Source of the DNA: Candidatus Margulisiibacteriota bacterium
GTDB lineage: Bacteria; Margulisbacteria; WOR-1; JAKLHX01; JBAZKV01
Direction: 5' to 3'
Length of the DNA stretch: 32,749 bases
Assembly (NCBI GenBank): GCA_041650635.1
Contig: JBAZKV010000018.1
Location: 1-32,749, forward strand
Shown here: piece by piece, positions 8,020 through 14,916 of the stretch
Numbering within the stretch: position 1 is the stretch's first letter
Layout of the letters: each line of letters starts with the position of its first letter
Program-made: the position numbers and the translations under genes
Notes under the pieces: generated by a model
Seen by the model: the letters and a program-made list of their open reading frames with translations, nothing else
What the model was told of the DNA's origin: nothing
Database searches by the model: none

Positions 8020-9180
8020 CTACTTATACATCCCCAGCGACTGGGCTTTTTGAAAGACTTTGCCTTCCGTAAGGATCGAAGGCGCTATTACTATTTCAAC
8101 TTTTTGCATTTCTTTTATATTGGCCGCGCCAAGGGTGCCCATAGAGGTCTTTAAAGCGCCGACAAAGTTTTCAGATCCGTCATCATATTTTGCAGGGCCG
8201 AGAAGGATCTCTTTTAATGTTCCGATAGTTCCGACTTTTATTCTTGTTCCTCTCGGAAGAAGAGCGTTGGGAGTTGCCATGCCCCAGTGAAAGCCTCTGC
8301 CAGGGGCCTCCTTAGCCTTGGTAAGAGGCGATCCGATCATCACCGCATCGGCCCCGCAGGCAATGGCTTTACAGATATCCCCTCCGACCACCATCCCTCC
8401 GTCGCCTATAACGCTGACATATCTGCCTGTTTTTTTGAAATAAGCATCCCTTGCGGCGGCGCAATCCGCGATAGTAGTAGCCATAGGGACCCCGATACCC
8501 AGCACGCCTCTGGAAGTGCAGGCAGAGCCCGGGCCGATGCCGACCAAAAGTCCGGAGATCCCGGTCTCCATCAGTTCCAGCGCAACATCATAGGTGACGC
8601 AATTCCCTATGATAACAGGGACCTTTGTGCCCGCGCAGAATTTGGCAACATCAAGAGGCTTGAAGTTTTTTGCCTTGTGCTTGGTTGAGACGACCGTAGC
8701 CTGAATGACCACCACATCTGCTCCGGCAGAGGCCGCTATTTTCCCGTACTCTTCCGCCGCCTGTGGAGTAACAGAAACCGCGGCTACGCCTTTTTTGGCC
8801 TTGATCTCCTGTATTCGTTTCTCTATAAGTTCTTTTTTGACCGGCTTTTCGTAGAGCCTTTGCATGAGGGGAACATAGTCTCCTTTTGAGGCTGCCGCGA
8901 TCTCATCCAGGACCTTGTTAGCATCTTCATATCTGGTCTGGACGCCCTGAAGGTTAAGGACCCCAAGGCCGCCGAACTGGCTCATCATCGCGGCTGTACT
9001 AGGGTCCACCACGGAATCCATGGCAGAAGCTATTATAGGGATATCCAGTTTAAGGCTTCCTATAGAAGTCTTTGTCTCGACATCATCGGTTTCTATCGTT
9101 GCCAGCGACGGCACCAGCGCTATCTCGTCAAACCCGTAAGCCCTTCTGACTTTTTTCCCGAAACCTAACTCTATTTCCAT
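8020..9180 (-). CDS. guaB3: GuaB3-family IMP dehydrogenase
   Basis: IMPDH oxidises IMP to XMP with NAD+, feeding GuaA. At 386 residues this is shorter than classic GuaB (about 485) and lacks the two CBS domains. Between about 105 and 135 there is only a short linker (KPVKKELIEKRIQEIKAKKG). The catalytic loop is VGIGPGSACTSRGVLGIGVP with Cys221, matching the IMPDH-related GuaB3 group (TIGR01304-like) known from cyanobacteria and actinobacteria. The phosphate-binding segment VIGDGGMVVGGDICKAIACG and the flap region follow. An AGGAG Shine-Dalgarno lies just upstream of ATG 9180. It may be co-transcribed with the upstream htrA, 54 bp away across a REP-like palindrome. No classic guaB is seen in the window, so this may be the cell's main IMPDH, but that is inference. 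Confidence 0.9.
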   Translation of the reverse strand: MEIELGFGKKVRRAYGFDEIALVPSLATIETDDVETKTSIGSLKLDIPIIASAMDSVVDPSTAAMMSQFGGLGVLNLQGVQTRYEDANKVLDEIAAASKGDYVPLMQRLYEKPVKKELIEKRIQEIKAKKGVAAVSVTPQAAEEYGKIAASAGADVVVIQATVVSTKHKAKNFKPLDVAKFCAGTKVPVIIGNCVTYDVALELMETGISGLLVGIGPGSACTSRGVLGIGVPMATTIADCAAARDAYFKKTGRYVSVIGDGGMVVGGDICKAIACGADAVMIGSPLTKAKEAPGRGFHWGMATPNALLPRGTRIKVGTIGTLKEILLGPAKYDDGSENFVGALKTSMGTLGAANIKEMQKVEIVIAPSILTEGKVFQKAQSLGMYK

Positions 9181-9198
9181 CTACATCTCCTTTTTTCT

Positions 9199-9234
9199 CC
9201 CCTCTCCCTCTGGGAGAGGGGTAGGGGGTGAGGG
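9199..9234. repeat. REP-like palindrome between htrA and guaB3
   Basis: CCCCTCTCCC (9199-9208) pairs with GGGAGAGGGG (9212-9221) around a 3-nt loop, followed by TAGGGGGTGAGGG. This hairpin plus GGGGTGAGGG tail is a repetitive extragenic palindrome type seen in many unrelated bacterial genomes. Only one copy is in this window. Inside a transcript it would form a very stable stem. Confidence 0.7.
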
Positions 9235-10383
9235 CTATTGAGCAGGCATTTCTCCCACGCTGATCGACAAAGTCTTCATCTTCCCGTCAGAATAGACAGA
9301 AAGAGTTAATCTGCTGCCGGGTTTTTGGGACTTGATGAGTTCCGAAAGCTCCGAAGCGCTATTGAGTTTTTTTCCGTTCACGGTCCTTATCACATCATAT
9401 TGCTTGAGCCCGGCCTTGCCTGCTGGGCTGTCCTTAACCACCTGCATGACAATTACGCCTTCTGCCACCGGCAGGCTCATATAATCAGCCACCTGCTGAT
9501 CAACATCCCTCATGTAAATGCCTATCCAGGGGCGGACCACTTTTCCCCGGGTAATAAGTTCGTCAAGGACTTCCTTTGCCGCGTTGACCGGTATGGCAAA
9601 GCCTATTCCCTGGGCGCCCGCTGCCACCGCCACATTAACTCCCACAACTTCCCCCTGTATATTGATCAGCGGACCTCCGCTGTTTCCCGGGTTGATCGCG
9701 GCATCGGTCTGTATCAAGTTCTTCTTTCCTATCCCGTCAAGAGCTCTGCCTGTAGCGCTGACAATACCTGCCGTCACGGTATTACTGAACCCGTAAGGAT
9801 TTCCGATGGCTATTATCCACTGTCCCGGGCGCAGTTTTGAGGAATCGCCCATTCGCATAAAGGGAAGACCTGAAGGCTTGTCAAGTTTAAGGACTGCGAG
9901 ATCGATATTGGAATCAAGACCTATAACTTTGGCATCAAGTGAACGCCCGTCCCTTAGCGTCACCTTTATCTTGTCGGCGCCTTTTACCACATGGGCATTG
10001 GTCAGAACATGCCCCTTATTGTCAATAATGAACCCTGAACCGGCGCCTTTTACGGGAATGACGCGGTCCTCAAAAAGGTCCCTTGCTCTTGGATCTATCT
10101 GGAAACCGAAATGTTGTTCAAAATCCTTAAAGGGATTAAAGACCTGCTGGTGCTGCATCTTAACCACATCTATATTTACGACCGCGCCGCCGACCTTTTC
10201 TACAATGTCAGCGATAGTCTCGTTGGGTGAAACTGAGGCTGCTATGCCTGAGGAATAAGGCGCCTGAACGGGCTCCTGCACGGGTTTGTCCAAAGCCTGG
10301 GACAACTGCACATAAAGCCCTCCTGTAAATATCCCTATGAGCAGAACAAGAACATAAGGCGAATACTTCTTCAGCTTCATCAT
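9235..10383 (-). CDS. HtrA/Deg-family S1C serine protease with PDZ domain
   Basis: This envelope protease and chaperone degrades misfolded exported proteins. I take ATG 10383 (382 aa, MMKLKKYSPYVLVLL) because a GGGAGG Shine-Dalgarno lies 5 nt upstream. A GTG 36 bp earlier lacks one. An N-terminal membrane anchor or signal (about 9-28) is followed by a linker, then the trypsin-like domain with the full triad: H131 in LTNAHVV, D161 in NIDLAVL and S235 in PGNSGGPL. One PDZ domain follows (about 285-375, with SPAGKAGLKQYDVIRTVNG). One PDZ and an anchor point to a DegS- or HhoA-like architecture rather than the two-PDZ DegP. Upstream it abuts the zinc-finger gene. Confidence 0.95.
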   Translation of the reverse strand: MMKLKKYSPYVLVLLIGIFTGGLYVQLSQALDKPVQEPVQAPYSSGIAASVSPNETIADIVEKVGGAVVNIDVVKMQHQQVFNPFKDFEQHFGFQIDPRARDLFEDRVIPVKGAGSGFIIDNKGHVLTNAHVVKGADKIKVTLRDGRSLDAKVIGLDSNIDLAVLKLDKPSGLPFMRMGDSSKLRPGQWIIAIGNPYGFSNTVTAGIVSATGRALDGIGKKNLIQTDAAINPGNSGGPLINIQGEVVGVNVAVAAGAQGIGFAIPVNAAKEVLDELITRGKVVRPWIGIYMRDVDQQVADYMSLPVAEGVIVMQVVKDSPAGKAGLKQYDVIRTVNGKKLNSASELSELIKSQKPGSRLTLSVYSDGKMKTLSISVGEMPAQ

Positions 10384-10415
10384 TATGCCCTCCCTTATGA
10401 ATATTTCCACCGCGG

Positions 10416-10718
10416 TCACCCGTTGAGCAGCGGCTCTTTTTCACCGTCAGCCTGGTTTTTTTGGGACGCGGAATACGCCTTGACCAGTTTTTCCAGCTCT
10501 TCTACCACGGGCTTGGGTATCCATATCTCCCCGCACGACTCGCAAACAAAGGCCGGGACATCGTCTATTACATATATCCTGCCGTCCTCGTTGTAATCCA
10601 GAGAAACCCGTTCAAAATATAAATGACCCCCGCAGGCGCTGCACAATCCGGGGTTCAGTTTCTCATAGATTTCGTCCGCTTTTTTCGAGAACATCCTGAT
10701 TTTTGATTTATTATACAT
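10416..10718 (-). CDS. YgiT-type zinc-finger protein
   Basis: A 100-residue protein with two CxxC pairs, GLCSACGG (about 24-31) and FVCESCGEIW (about 57-66), separated by a beta-rich segment ending in DDVPAFVCE. This is the YgiT/MqsA N-terminal zinc-binding type. In toxin-antitoxin modules that domain belongs to MqsA-like antitoxins, but no toxin gene is adjacent and no helix-turn-helix C-terminal domain follows. Here it is only a zinc-binding small protein upstream of htrA. The start is uncertain: the ATG at 10718 has only a weak GGGTAAG upstream, and the internal ATG at 10694 is possible. The 3' end lies 32 bp before the htrA start, so co-transcription is likely. Confidence 0.8.
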   Translation of the reverse strand: MYNKSKIRMFSKKADEIYEKLNPGLCSACGGHLYFERVSLDYNEDGRIYVIDDVPAFVCESCGEIWIPKPVVEELEKLVKAYSASQKNQADGEKEPLLNG

Positions 10719-10731
10719 TATCTTACCCGCC

Positions 10732-10761
10732 TTGACAACAACTTGATGGACAGGATAGACT
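10732..10761 (+). promoter_or_regulatory. Possible promoter of the VWA lipoprotein gene
   Basis: A consensus -35 TTGACA at 10732-10737 is followed after 18 bp by TAGACT (4 of 6 matches to TATAAT) at 10756-10761. This leaves a leader of about 40 nt with a GGGGGTG Shine-Dalgarno before ATG 10810. Confidence 0.4.
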
Positions 10762-10809
10762 TATACTTGCCGAAAGAGAAAATCAAGTACCGAAAGGGGG
10801 TGAAACATA

Positions 10810-11976
10810 ATGAAAAAGATTCTCTTTTCTTTATTCATCTTTGTTTCATTGATAGCAGTGGCGGCAACGACCGGTTGCAGCGTTATCACCTCGACCACGG
10901 ATGCCACAGGCACAGATCCTGGTAGAGTGACCACCCCTTTGGCGGCTGTTTCAGGTTCCGCGACAAAATCGGGCACCTCTTTCACGATCAATCTGAGCTC
11001 GATCATAGTCGGAGGAACTCCCGTAGAAGGGCTTGGGGCCTCAAGGTTCAAGGTGTTCATAGGAGGAGTTGCAACTCCGGATTCCACCTACACACCGGTC
11101 GCAACGACCATCACTGCCACTTCAGCGAGCAAGATAGACATGGTGTTCATCATGGACAACACCGGAAGCATGTCCAGCAGGATAAAATCCGTAAAGGACA
11201 GCATTTCGGCCTTTGCAGCCTCACTTGAGGCCAGCGGAGCCGATGTTAAGTTCGGTGTCGTTTCCTTTGGCGACACGCCAAGCGAGCAATCCGACCTTCC
11301 GCTTCCTGCAACAGCAGAGGCGGTAAGCTCCTGGCTGGATGCACTAGCAGGTGTTGGCGGCGGTGATATCCCCGAGAATCCGCTTGACTCCATAATGTAT
11401 GCGAATGACAACTTTACATGGAGAAGCGGAGCTCAAAAGGTGTTTATCGTCATCATAGACACCAGCGCGCACCAAGCAGGGGACGGCTCGGCCTTTACAA
11501 CAAGGACTCTCGCTTCCGTAGAAGCCTCTCTGTCAGGAAATGCTACAGTATATGTCGTGAGTCCAAAACTGGATTCCGGTTCTGGACCGGACGGATACAC
11601 AAGTACTGCCGACATGAGATGGCTTGCGGACGGTTACGGCTGGTTCTCCGGGGTCACGTCAACGACCTACGGATCCACCAGGCCCTATACCGGGACCGGC
11701 GGCAAATGGATAGAACTGGCTGCCTCGGGGGTCATAGACCTTACGACGCTGGGCATTTCAACGACCGTTACCAAGGGCTACACTCTGGCGTTCACATACA
11801 CGCCGGGGGCAACAGGAGTGTATTACATACACGTGCTTGTTGATACCAACGGCGACGGCGTCTGGGATTCCGACGGTCTGATCACGATCACTGTTTCCAC
11901 CCTGAGCAGCAGATGGCTGCCCAACGGAGAACTCTCCAACGCGGCAGAAAAGATCACAGGGCCAAAGAGCAACTGA
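10810..11976 (+). CDS. Lipoprotein with von Willebrand factor A domain
   Basis: This 388-residue exported protein has an N-terminal signal with hydrophobic core FSLFIFVSLIAVAA and a probable lipidated Cys23 (TTGCS; the -3 position is not ideal for a lipobox). After a Ser/Thr-rich stretch comes a VWA domain with the metal-ion-dependent adhesion site FIMDNTGSMSS (D116-x-T-x-S120) and a later GGGDIPENPLDS loop typical of the fold. The C-terminus is beta-rich with an Asp-rich, calcium-binding-like DTNGDGVWDSDG. A Shine-Dalgarno (GGGGGTG) precedes the ATG. It stands alone and ends at a strong terminator. It is probably a surface adhesion or sensing protein, but the ligand is unknown. Confidence 0.88.
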   Translation: MKKILFSLFIFVSLIAVAATTGCSVITSTTDATGTDPGRVTTPLAAVSGSATKSGTSFTINLSSIIVGGTPVEGLGASRFKVFIGGVATPDSTYTPVATTITATSASKIDMVFIMDNTGSMSSRIKSVKDSISAFAASLEASGADVKFGVVSFGDTPSEQSDLPLPATAEAVSSWLDALAGVGGGDIPENPLDSIMYANDNFTWRSGAQKVFIVIIDTSAHQAGDGSAFTTRTLASVEASLSGNATVYVVSPKLDSGSGPDGYTSTADMRWLADGYGWFSGVTSTTYGSTRPYTGTGGKWIELAASGVIDLTTLGISTTVTKGYTLAFTYTPGATGVYYIHVLVDTNGDGVWDSDGLITITVSTLSSRWLPNGELSNAAEKITGPKSN

Positions 11977-12000
11977 TCACTGGTTTCTTGGTTTTTTACG

Positions 12001-12035
12001 GGTCCCCTTGTCTAGGACGAGGGGGCCTTTTTTTT
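12001..12035 (+). terminator. Rho-independent terminator of the VWA lipoprotein gene
   Basis: GGTCCCCTTGTC (12001-12012) pairs with GACGAGGGGGCC (12016-12027), including two G-T pairs, around a 3-nt loop, and is followed by eight T. It lies 24 bp after the stop codon. Confidence 0.92.
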
Positions 12036-12052
12036 ATCATCACGAACATCCG

Positions 12053-12118
12053 GACGCGAATTAACGCGAAATATTTCCCGCGAAAGAAGGCACGCGAATT
12101 CCTCGAACTGACTCGAAC
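12053..12118. repeat. Degenerate short direct repeats (CGCGAA units)
   Basis: ACGCGAA-like units occur at about 12054, 12064, 12079 (CCCGCGAA) and 12092, followed by two CTCGAAC units at about 12103 and 12113. The rest of the 11977-12159 gap holds only the terminator and one palindrome. It looks like decayed repetitive DNA without coding capacity. Confidence 0.45.
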
Positions 12119-12135
12119 GCAATAATTATGCTAAT

Positions 12136-12158
12136 CCCGACGCTAAAGCGTCGGCTCC
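12136..12158. repeat. 23-nt palindromic repeat, left flank of the ORF6N gene
   Basis: CCGACGCT (12137-12144) and AGCGTCGG (12147-12154) form a tight stem. The 23-nt unit matches the inverse of 12889-12911 at 21 of 23 positions and the mltG element (3061-3083) at 20 of 23. It lies 2 bp beyond the stop of the ORF6N gene. Confidence 0.75.
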
Positions 12159-12159
12159 T

Positions 12160-12717
12160 CTAATCTCTCAAAAAGCCTATACTTGATTTTGGTTTTGTCT
12201 CTTCTTTCATTATCTGTCTTATTGCGTCAAAAAGCGTTAAAATGCCTTTATCATGCTTGTCGATCCGGGATTCGAGTTCTAGAAGCTTCCTTTCCATTTC
12301 TTTGTGAGCATAAATAATGTTCCTCAATTTTACAAACGCTCTCATTATAAGGATATTTACTCGAATAGCCCTTTCGCTGTTCAAAACACTGGACAACATG
12401 GCGATACCCTGTTCGGTAAAAACATAAGGCAGGTAACGCCTACCGCCGCGTTTTGAGGTTCCAATTTGGAACCTCAAAGAAGAGTGCTCTATTTTTGTTA
12501 AGCGCAGCATAAAATCAGAGGGGAATCTTTTTCTGTTGCGAAACACGGCCTTGTTCAGCTCTTTTGTTCTTATTCCATACAGGACAGCAAGGTCGCTATC
12601 AAGCATGACCTTTTGGCTTCTTATTAGCAGAATACACTGTCTGATATTCTCTGTTGAAATGTCAAACTTGTTGGGTTTTTCAACACTTCGGCACCCTTTT
12701 TTAACAATTCCACTCAT
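12160..12717 (-). CDS. ORF6N-domain DNA-binding protein
   Basis: A 185-residue protein whose N-terminal half is an ORF6N domain: QKVMLDSDLAVLYGIRTKEL (about 35-54), then RNRKRFPSDFMLRLT and YVFTEQGIAMLSSVLNSERA. ORF6N is related to KilA-N and Bro domains of phage and large DNA virus antirepressors, though chromosomal copies are common. A charged coiled-coil C-terminus follows (KEMERKLLELESRIDKHDKG). ATG 12717 has a strong AGGAGG Shine-Dalgarno 7 nt upstream. It is isolated between two surface-protein genes and bracketed by inverted copies of a 23-nt palindrome, consistent with acquisition. Its regulatory target is unknown. Confidence 0.9.
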   Translation of the reverse strand: MSGIVKKGCRSVEKPNKFDISTENIRQCILLIRSQKVMLDSDLAVLYGIRTKELNKAVFRNRKRFPSDFMLRLTKIEHSSLRFQIGTSKRGGRRYLPYVFTEQGIAMLSSVLNSERAIRVNILIMRAFVKLRNIIYAHKEMERKLLELESRIDKHDKGILTLFDAIRQIMKEETKPKSSIGFLRD

Positions 12718-12806
12718 AAAATAGCCTCCTTACAGAGCCTAATAGCAATTTCCCCGCCTCCGTGTTCGCGATTGTTGGGTTTGTTCACATGCCTCTTTTC
12801 GATAGG

Positions 12807-12869
12807 CCCCGACCTTGAAAGGCCCGCCTGCCAAGCCTTCCCGTCTCGGCGGGACGGCGGGCAGGTCGG
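12807..12869. repeat. GC-rich complex hairpin repeat
   Basis: Nested inverted arms are visible: CCGACCT (12809-12815) with AGGTCGG (12863-12869), CCTGCC (12827-12832) with GGCAGG (12860-12865), and CCGTC (12841-12845) with GACGG (12853-12857). Some arms overlap, so alternative folds compete. It lies in the non-coding gap upstream of the ORF6N gene, and short frames crossing it look non-coding. Confidence 0.6.
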
Positions 12870-12888
12870 CTCCCGGGGAAGCAAAAAA

Positions 12889-12911
12889 GGAGCAGACGCT
12901 TCAGCGTCGGG
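12889..12911. repeat. 23-nt palindromic repeat, right flank of the ORF6N gene (inverted copy)
   Basis: GACGCT (12895-12900) and AGCGTC (12903-12908) form the stem. The unit is an inverted copy of 12136-12158 (21 of 23). Together they delimit a 776-bp interval holding only the ORF6N gene and the hairpin at 12807-12869. Confidence 0.75.
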
Positions 12912-12937
12912 TTGCTTGCGGTATCCCCCGCATTTCC

Positions 12938-12966
12938 TTGACAATAATCTTCTTAATAAGTAAACT
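12938..12966 (+). promoter_or_regulatory. Promoter of the multidomain lipoprotein gene (leaderless)
   Basis: A consensus -35 TTGACA at 12938-12943, a 17-bp spacer and TAAACT (4 of 6) at 12961-12966. The normal distance puts +1 at 12973, exactly on the GTG start codon. No Shine-Dalgarno is present. Confidence 0.65.
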
Positions 12967-12972
12967 TAACTT

Positions 12973-14916
12973 GTGAAAAAAATAGCTTTTTTGTTGATTG
13001 TGCTCGCCTTTTGCTTTGGCTGCGGAGAGGACGGCCCGACAACGACCGGTATCGTGAACGGTTTTGTGGTCAACCCGTCATTAACCCCCGTGTCCGGCGC
13101 CGCGGTAACGGTGGGGGATGCTTCTTCAACAACGGCCTCTAACGGGACTTTCAATGTCACTTCTGTCAAGAGCGGCCTTCAAACGCTCTCCGTTACGGCT
13201 TCCGGTTATATCCCTTCAACAAGGCAGGTCACCGTTTCCGCCCTTGAGCCCACAAGTGTCCCGATGATAGTGCTGGACCAAAAGGACAGCAAATCAACAG
13301 AGATAGGCCCCGGAGGAGGGGAGGCGGCAAGCACGGACGGGGCGGTTAAACTCGTTATTCCGGCAGGAGCATTAAAAGAAGCGGTCAGTGTTTCGCTGTC
13401 GCATCCGGACCTAACGGCGGCTCCGCTTGCAGCCCCGGAGGGATATAAGATCATCTATCTGGTTTATATAAGCCCTCAGGGCACTCTGCTTGATGCTGCG
13501 GCCACATTGACGATCCCTCTGCCGGCAGAAGCAGTCTCTTCTTCTTCGGTGCCGTTCTTTCACTTTGACATGGCATCTCTTTCCTGGACCGCGGCAGGGT
13601 CCGGTTCCGTATCAACTTCCACGGTCTCGCTCAGCATCACAAAGTTCGGCTGGTTCGCAGCCGCTATACCCGTATCAAGCGGCTCTGTCTCGGGAAAGGT
13701 GGTTAACTCCTCGGGACTTGCGATAGCGGGAGCCAGCGTCTGGACGGGGTCTAATATAACGGCCGCTGATTCAGATGGCAATTATCTTCTGGCAAATGTG
13801 CCCTCGGGAGCCGCTGTCATCAACGCGGCAGCAAGCGGCTACACCTCCAACAATGTTTCTGTAACGGTGGCATCAGGAGCCATTGTCTATGCCGCCAGCA
13901 TAGTCCTTACATCTACATCTTCATCCTACGGGACAATAACCGGAAAGATAACAAAAGCAGCCGATTCTTCGGCGGTATCAGGCGCCAAGGTCTCCTCTTC
14001 GGGAAAAGAGACCTATACAGACGCTTCGGGAAATTATGTGCTTTCGGAGATCAATCCGGGAACCGTCACCGTTTCTGTCAATGCCTACGGCTTTGCCTCT
14101 ACGACGGATACTGTCGTGGTATCGGCCGGCTCTACCTCCAACAAGGATTTTTCTCTTACTGCAGTCTCAGTCTCTTCCTTCTCCGACGATTTTGAGACGC
14201 CTTACATACCCTGGACCTACGGAGGCATCTGGCACAGAGCACAGAACTCCTCTACAATAATCGACACCTTGGCACCCGACTATGTTTCCCTTCCGGACTA
14301 CGCTTCTACCGCCGGGGCGATCCCCTCGGCAAAAAGCGGAAGCTACAGCGCCTGGTTCGGCAGCGATGCTCTGGGCTGCTATATCGGCACGCAACAGACA
14401 GACCCAGTCGATCCTGCCCTGTCGGGAGGGAGTTCGGTCCTTCGCATGCAGGGAGACCTTACGACCCCGGAGATAGACTTGAACGGTTATGCTGATGCCA
14501 CCCTCATCTTCTGGACCTGGTGGGAAGTTGAGGGAGTAAATCCCGCCACCGGGTACGACATCATGAAGGTAAAAGTATCAAGGTACGGGGAAACCACTTG
14601 GACAGACCTGCTTGTGATTAACCCTGTTGATGATCCCGACCCGGATTCCAAAATAGCCTATGTTCCTTATTCTTCCGGGGGCTACAATAAAGCAGGGGTC
14701 TGGACCAAGCATCAGCTTTCTCTTTCGCCTTATGTGGGAAGCAAGATACAGGTCAGGTTCTCCTTTGACACCTACGACAAAAAATACAACGGGTTCCGCG
14801 GTTGGTTCATTGACGATGTTTCCATCTCTCCAGACCGGCTTTCTCTTTCCTCCATTTCTTCGTATGATATAATCAAAACAAGAGGGAGGATCCAGAATGC
14901 ACCCCGGAATAGATAA
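12973..14916 (+). CDS. Large multidomain surface lipoprotein (carboxypeptidase-regulatory-like, ZU5-like and jelly-roll domains)
   Basis: A 647-residue exported protein. Signal KKIAFLLIVLAFCFGC suggests lipidation at Cys17. Domains in order: a first carboxypeptidase-regulatory-like Ig domain (about 25-92); a ZU5-like domain with GPGGGEAASTDGAVKLVIPA (about 110-225); two more regulatory-like domains (about 236-310 and 318-393) with the repeated motif GxVxG...SGNYxLxxxxPG; and a C-terminal MAM or jelly-roll-like domain (about 403-625) with FDTYDKKYNGFRGWFIDDVS. This suggests a cell-surface adhesin or glycan-binding protein. GTG 12973 coincides with the predicted +1, so the mRNA looks leaderless. 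The last 20 bp overlap glyA, and the C-terminal tail contains the glyA promoter and ribosome site, so the tail may be a neutral run-on. Confidence 0.85.
   Translation: MKKIAFLLIVLAFCFGCGEDGPTTTGIVNGFVVNPSLTPVSGAAVTVGDASSTTASNGTFNVTSVKSGLQTLSVTASGYIPSTRQVTVSALEPTSVPMIVLDQKDSKSTEIGPGGGEAASTDGAVKLVIPAGALKEAVSVSLSHPDLTAAPLAAPEGYKIIYLVYISPQGTLLDAAATLTIPLPAEAVSSSSVPFFHFDMASLSWTAAGSGSVSTSTVSLSITKFGWFAAAIPVSSGSVSGKVVNSSGLAIAGASVWTGSNITAADSDGNYLLANVPSGAAVINAAASGYTSNNVSVTVASGAIVYAASIVLTSTSSSYGTITGKITKAADSSAVSGAKVSSSGKETYTDASGNYVLSEINPGTVTVSVNAYGFASTTDTVVVSAGSTSNKDFSLTAVSVSSFSDDFETPYIPWTYGGIWHRAQNSSTIIDTLAPDYVSLPDYASTAGAIPSAKSGSYSAWFGSDALGCYIGTQQTDPVDPALSGGSSVLRMQGDLTTPEIDLNGYADATLIFWTWWEVEGVNPATGYDIMKVKVSRYGETTWTDLLVINPVDDPDPDSKIAYVPYSSGGYNKAGVWTKHQLSLSPYVGSKIQVRFSFDTYDKKYNGFRGWFIDDVSISPDRLSLSSISSYDIIKTRGRIQNAPRNR
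14865..14873 (+). promoter_or_regulatory. Extended -10 promoter of glyA
   Basis: TGATATAAT with TATAAT at 14868-14873. Predicted +1 is near 14880, followed by GGGAGGA (14884-14890) as Shine-Dalgarno for ATG 14897. It lies inside the 3' end of the upstream lipoprotein gene. Confidence 0.7.

Noticed and set aside
10416..10718. Toxin-antitoxin module based on the YgiT-type protein
   Set aside because: No MqsR-, HigB- or RelE-like toxin gene is adjacent, and the protein lacks the helix-turn-helix half of MqsA.
12053..12118. CRISPR-like repeats (CGCGAA units)
   Set aside because: Units are 6-8 nt with irregular 4-9 nt gaps; there are no uniform repeats or spacers and no cas genes.
12714..12963. 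Short frames on both strands in the gap before the large lipoprotein gene
   Set aside because: They run through palindromic repeats, lack ribosome sites, and their products are low-complexity and basic.
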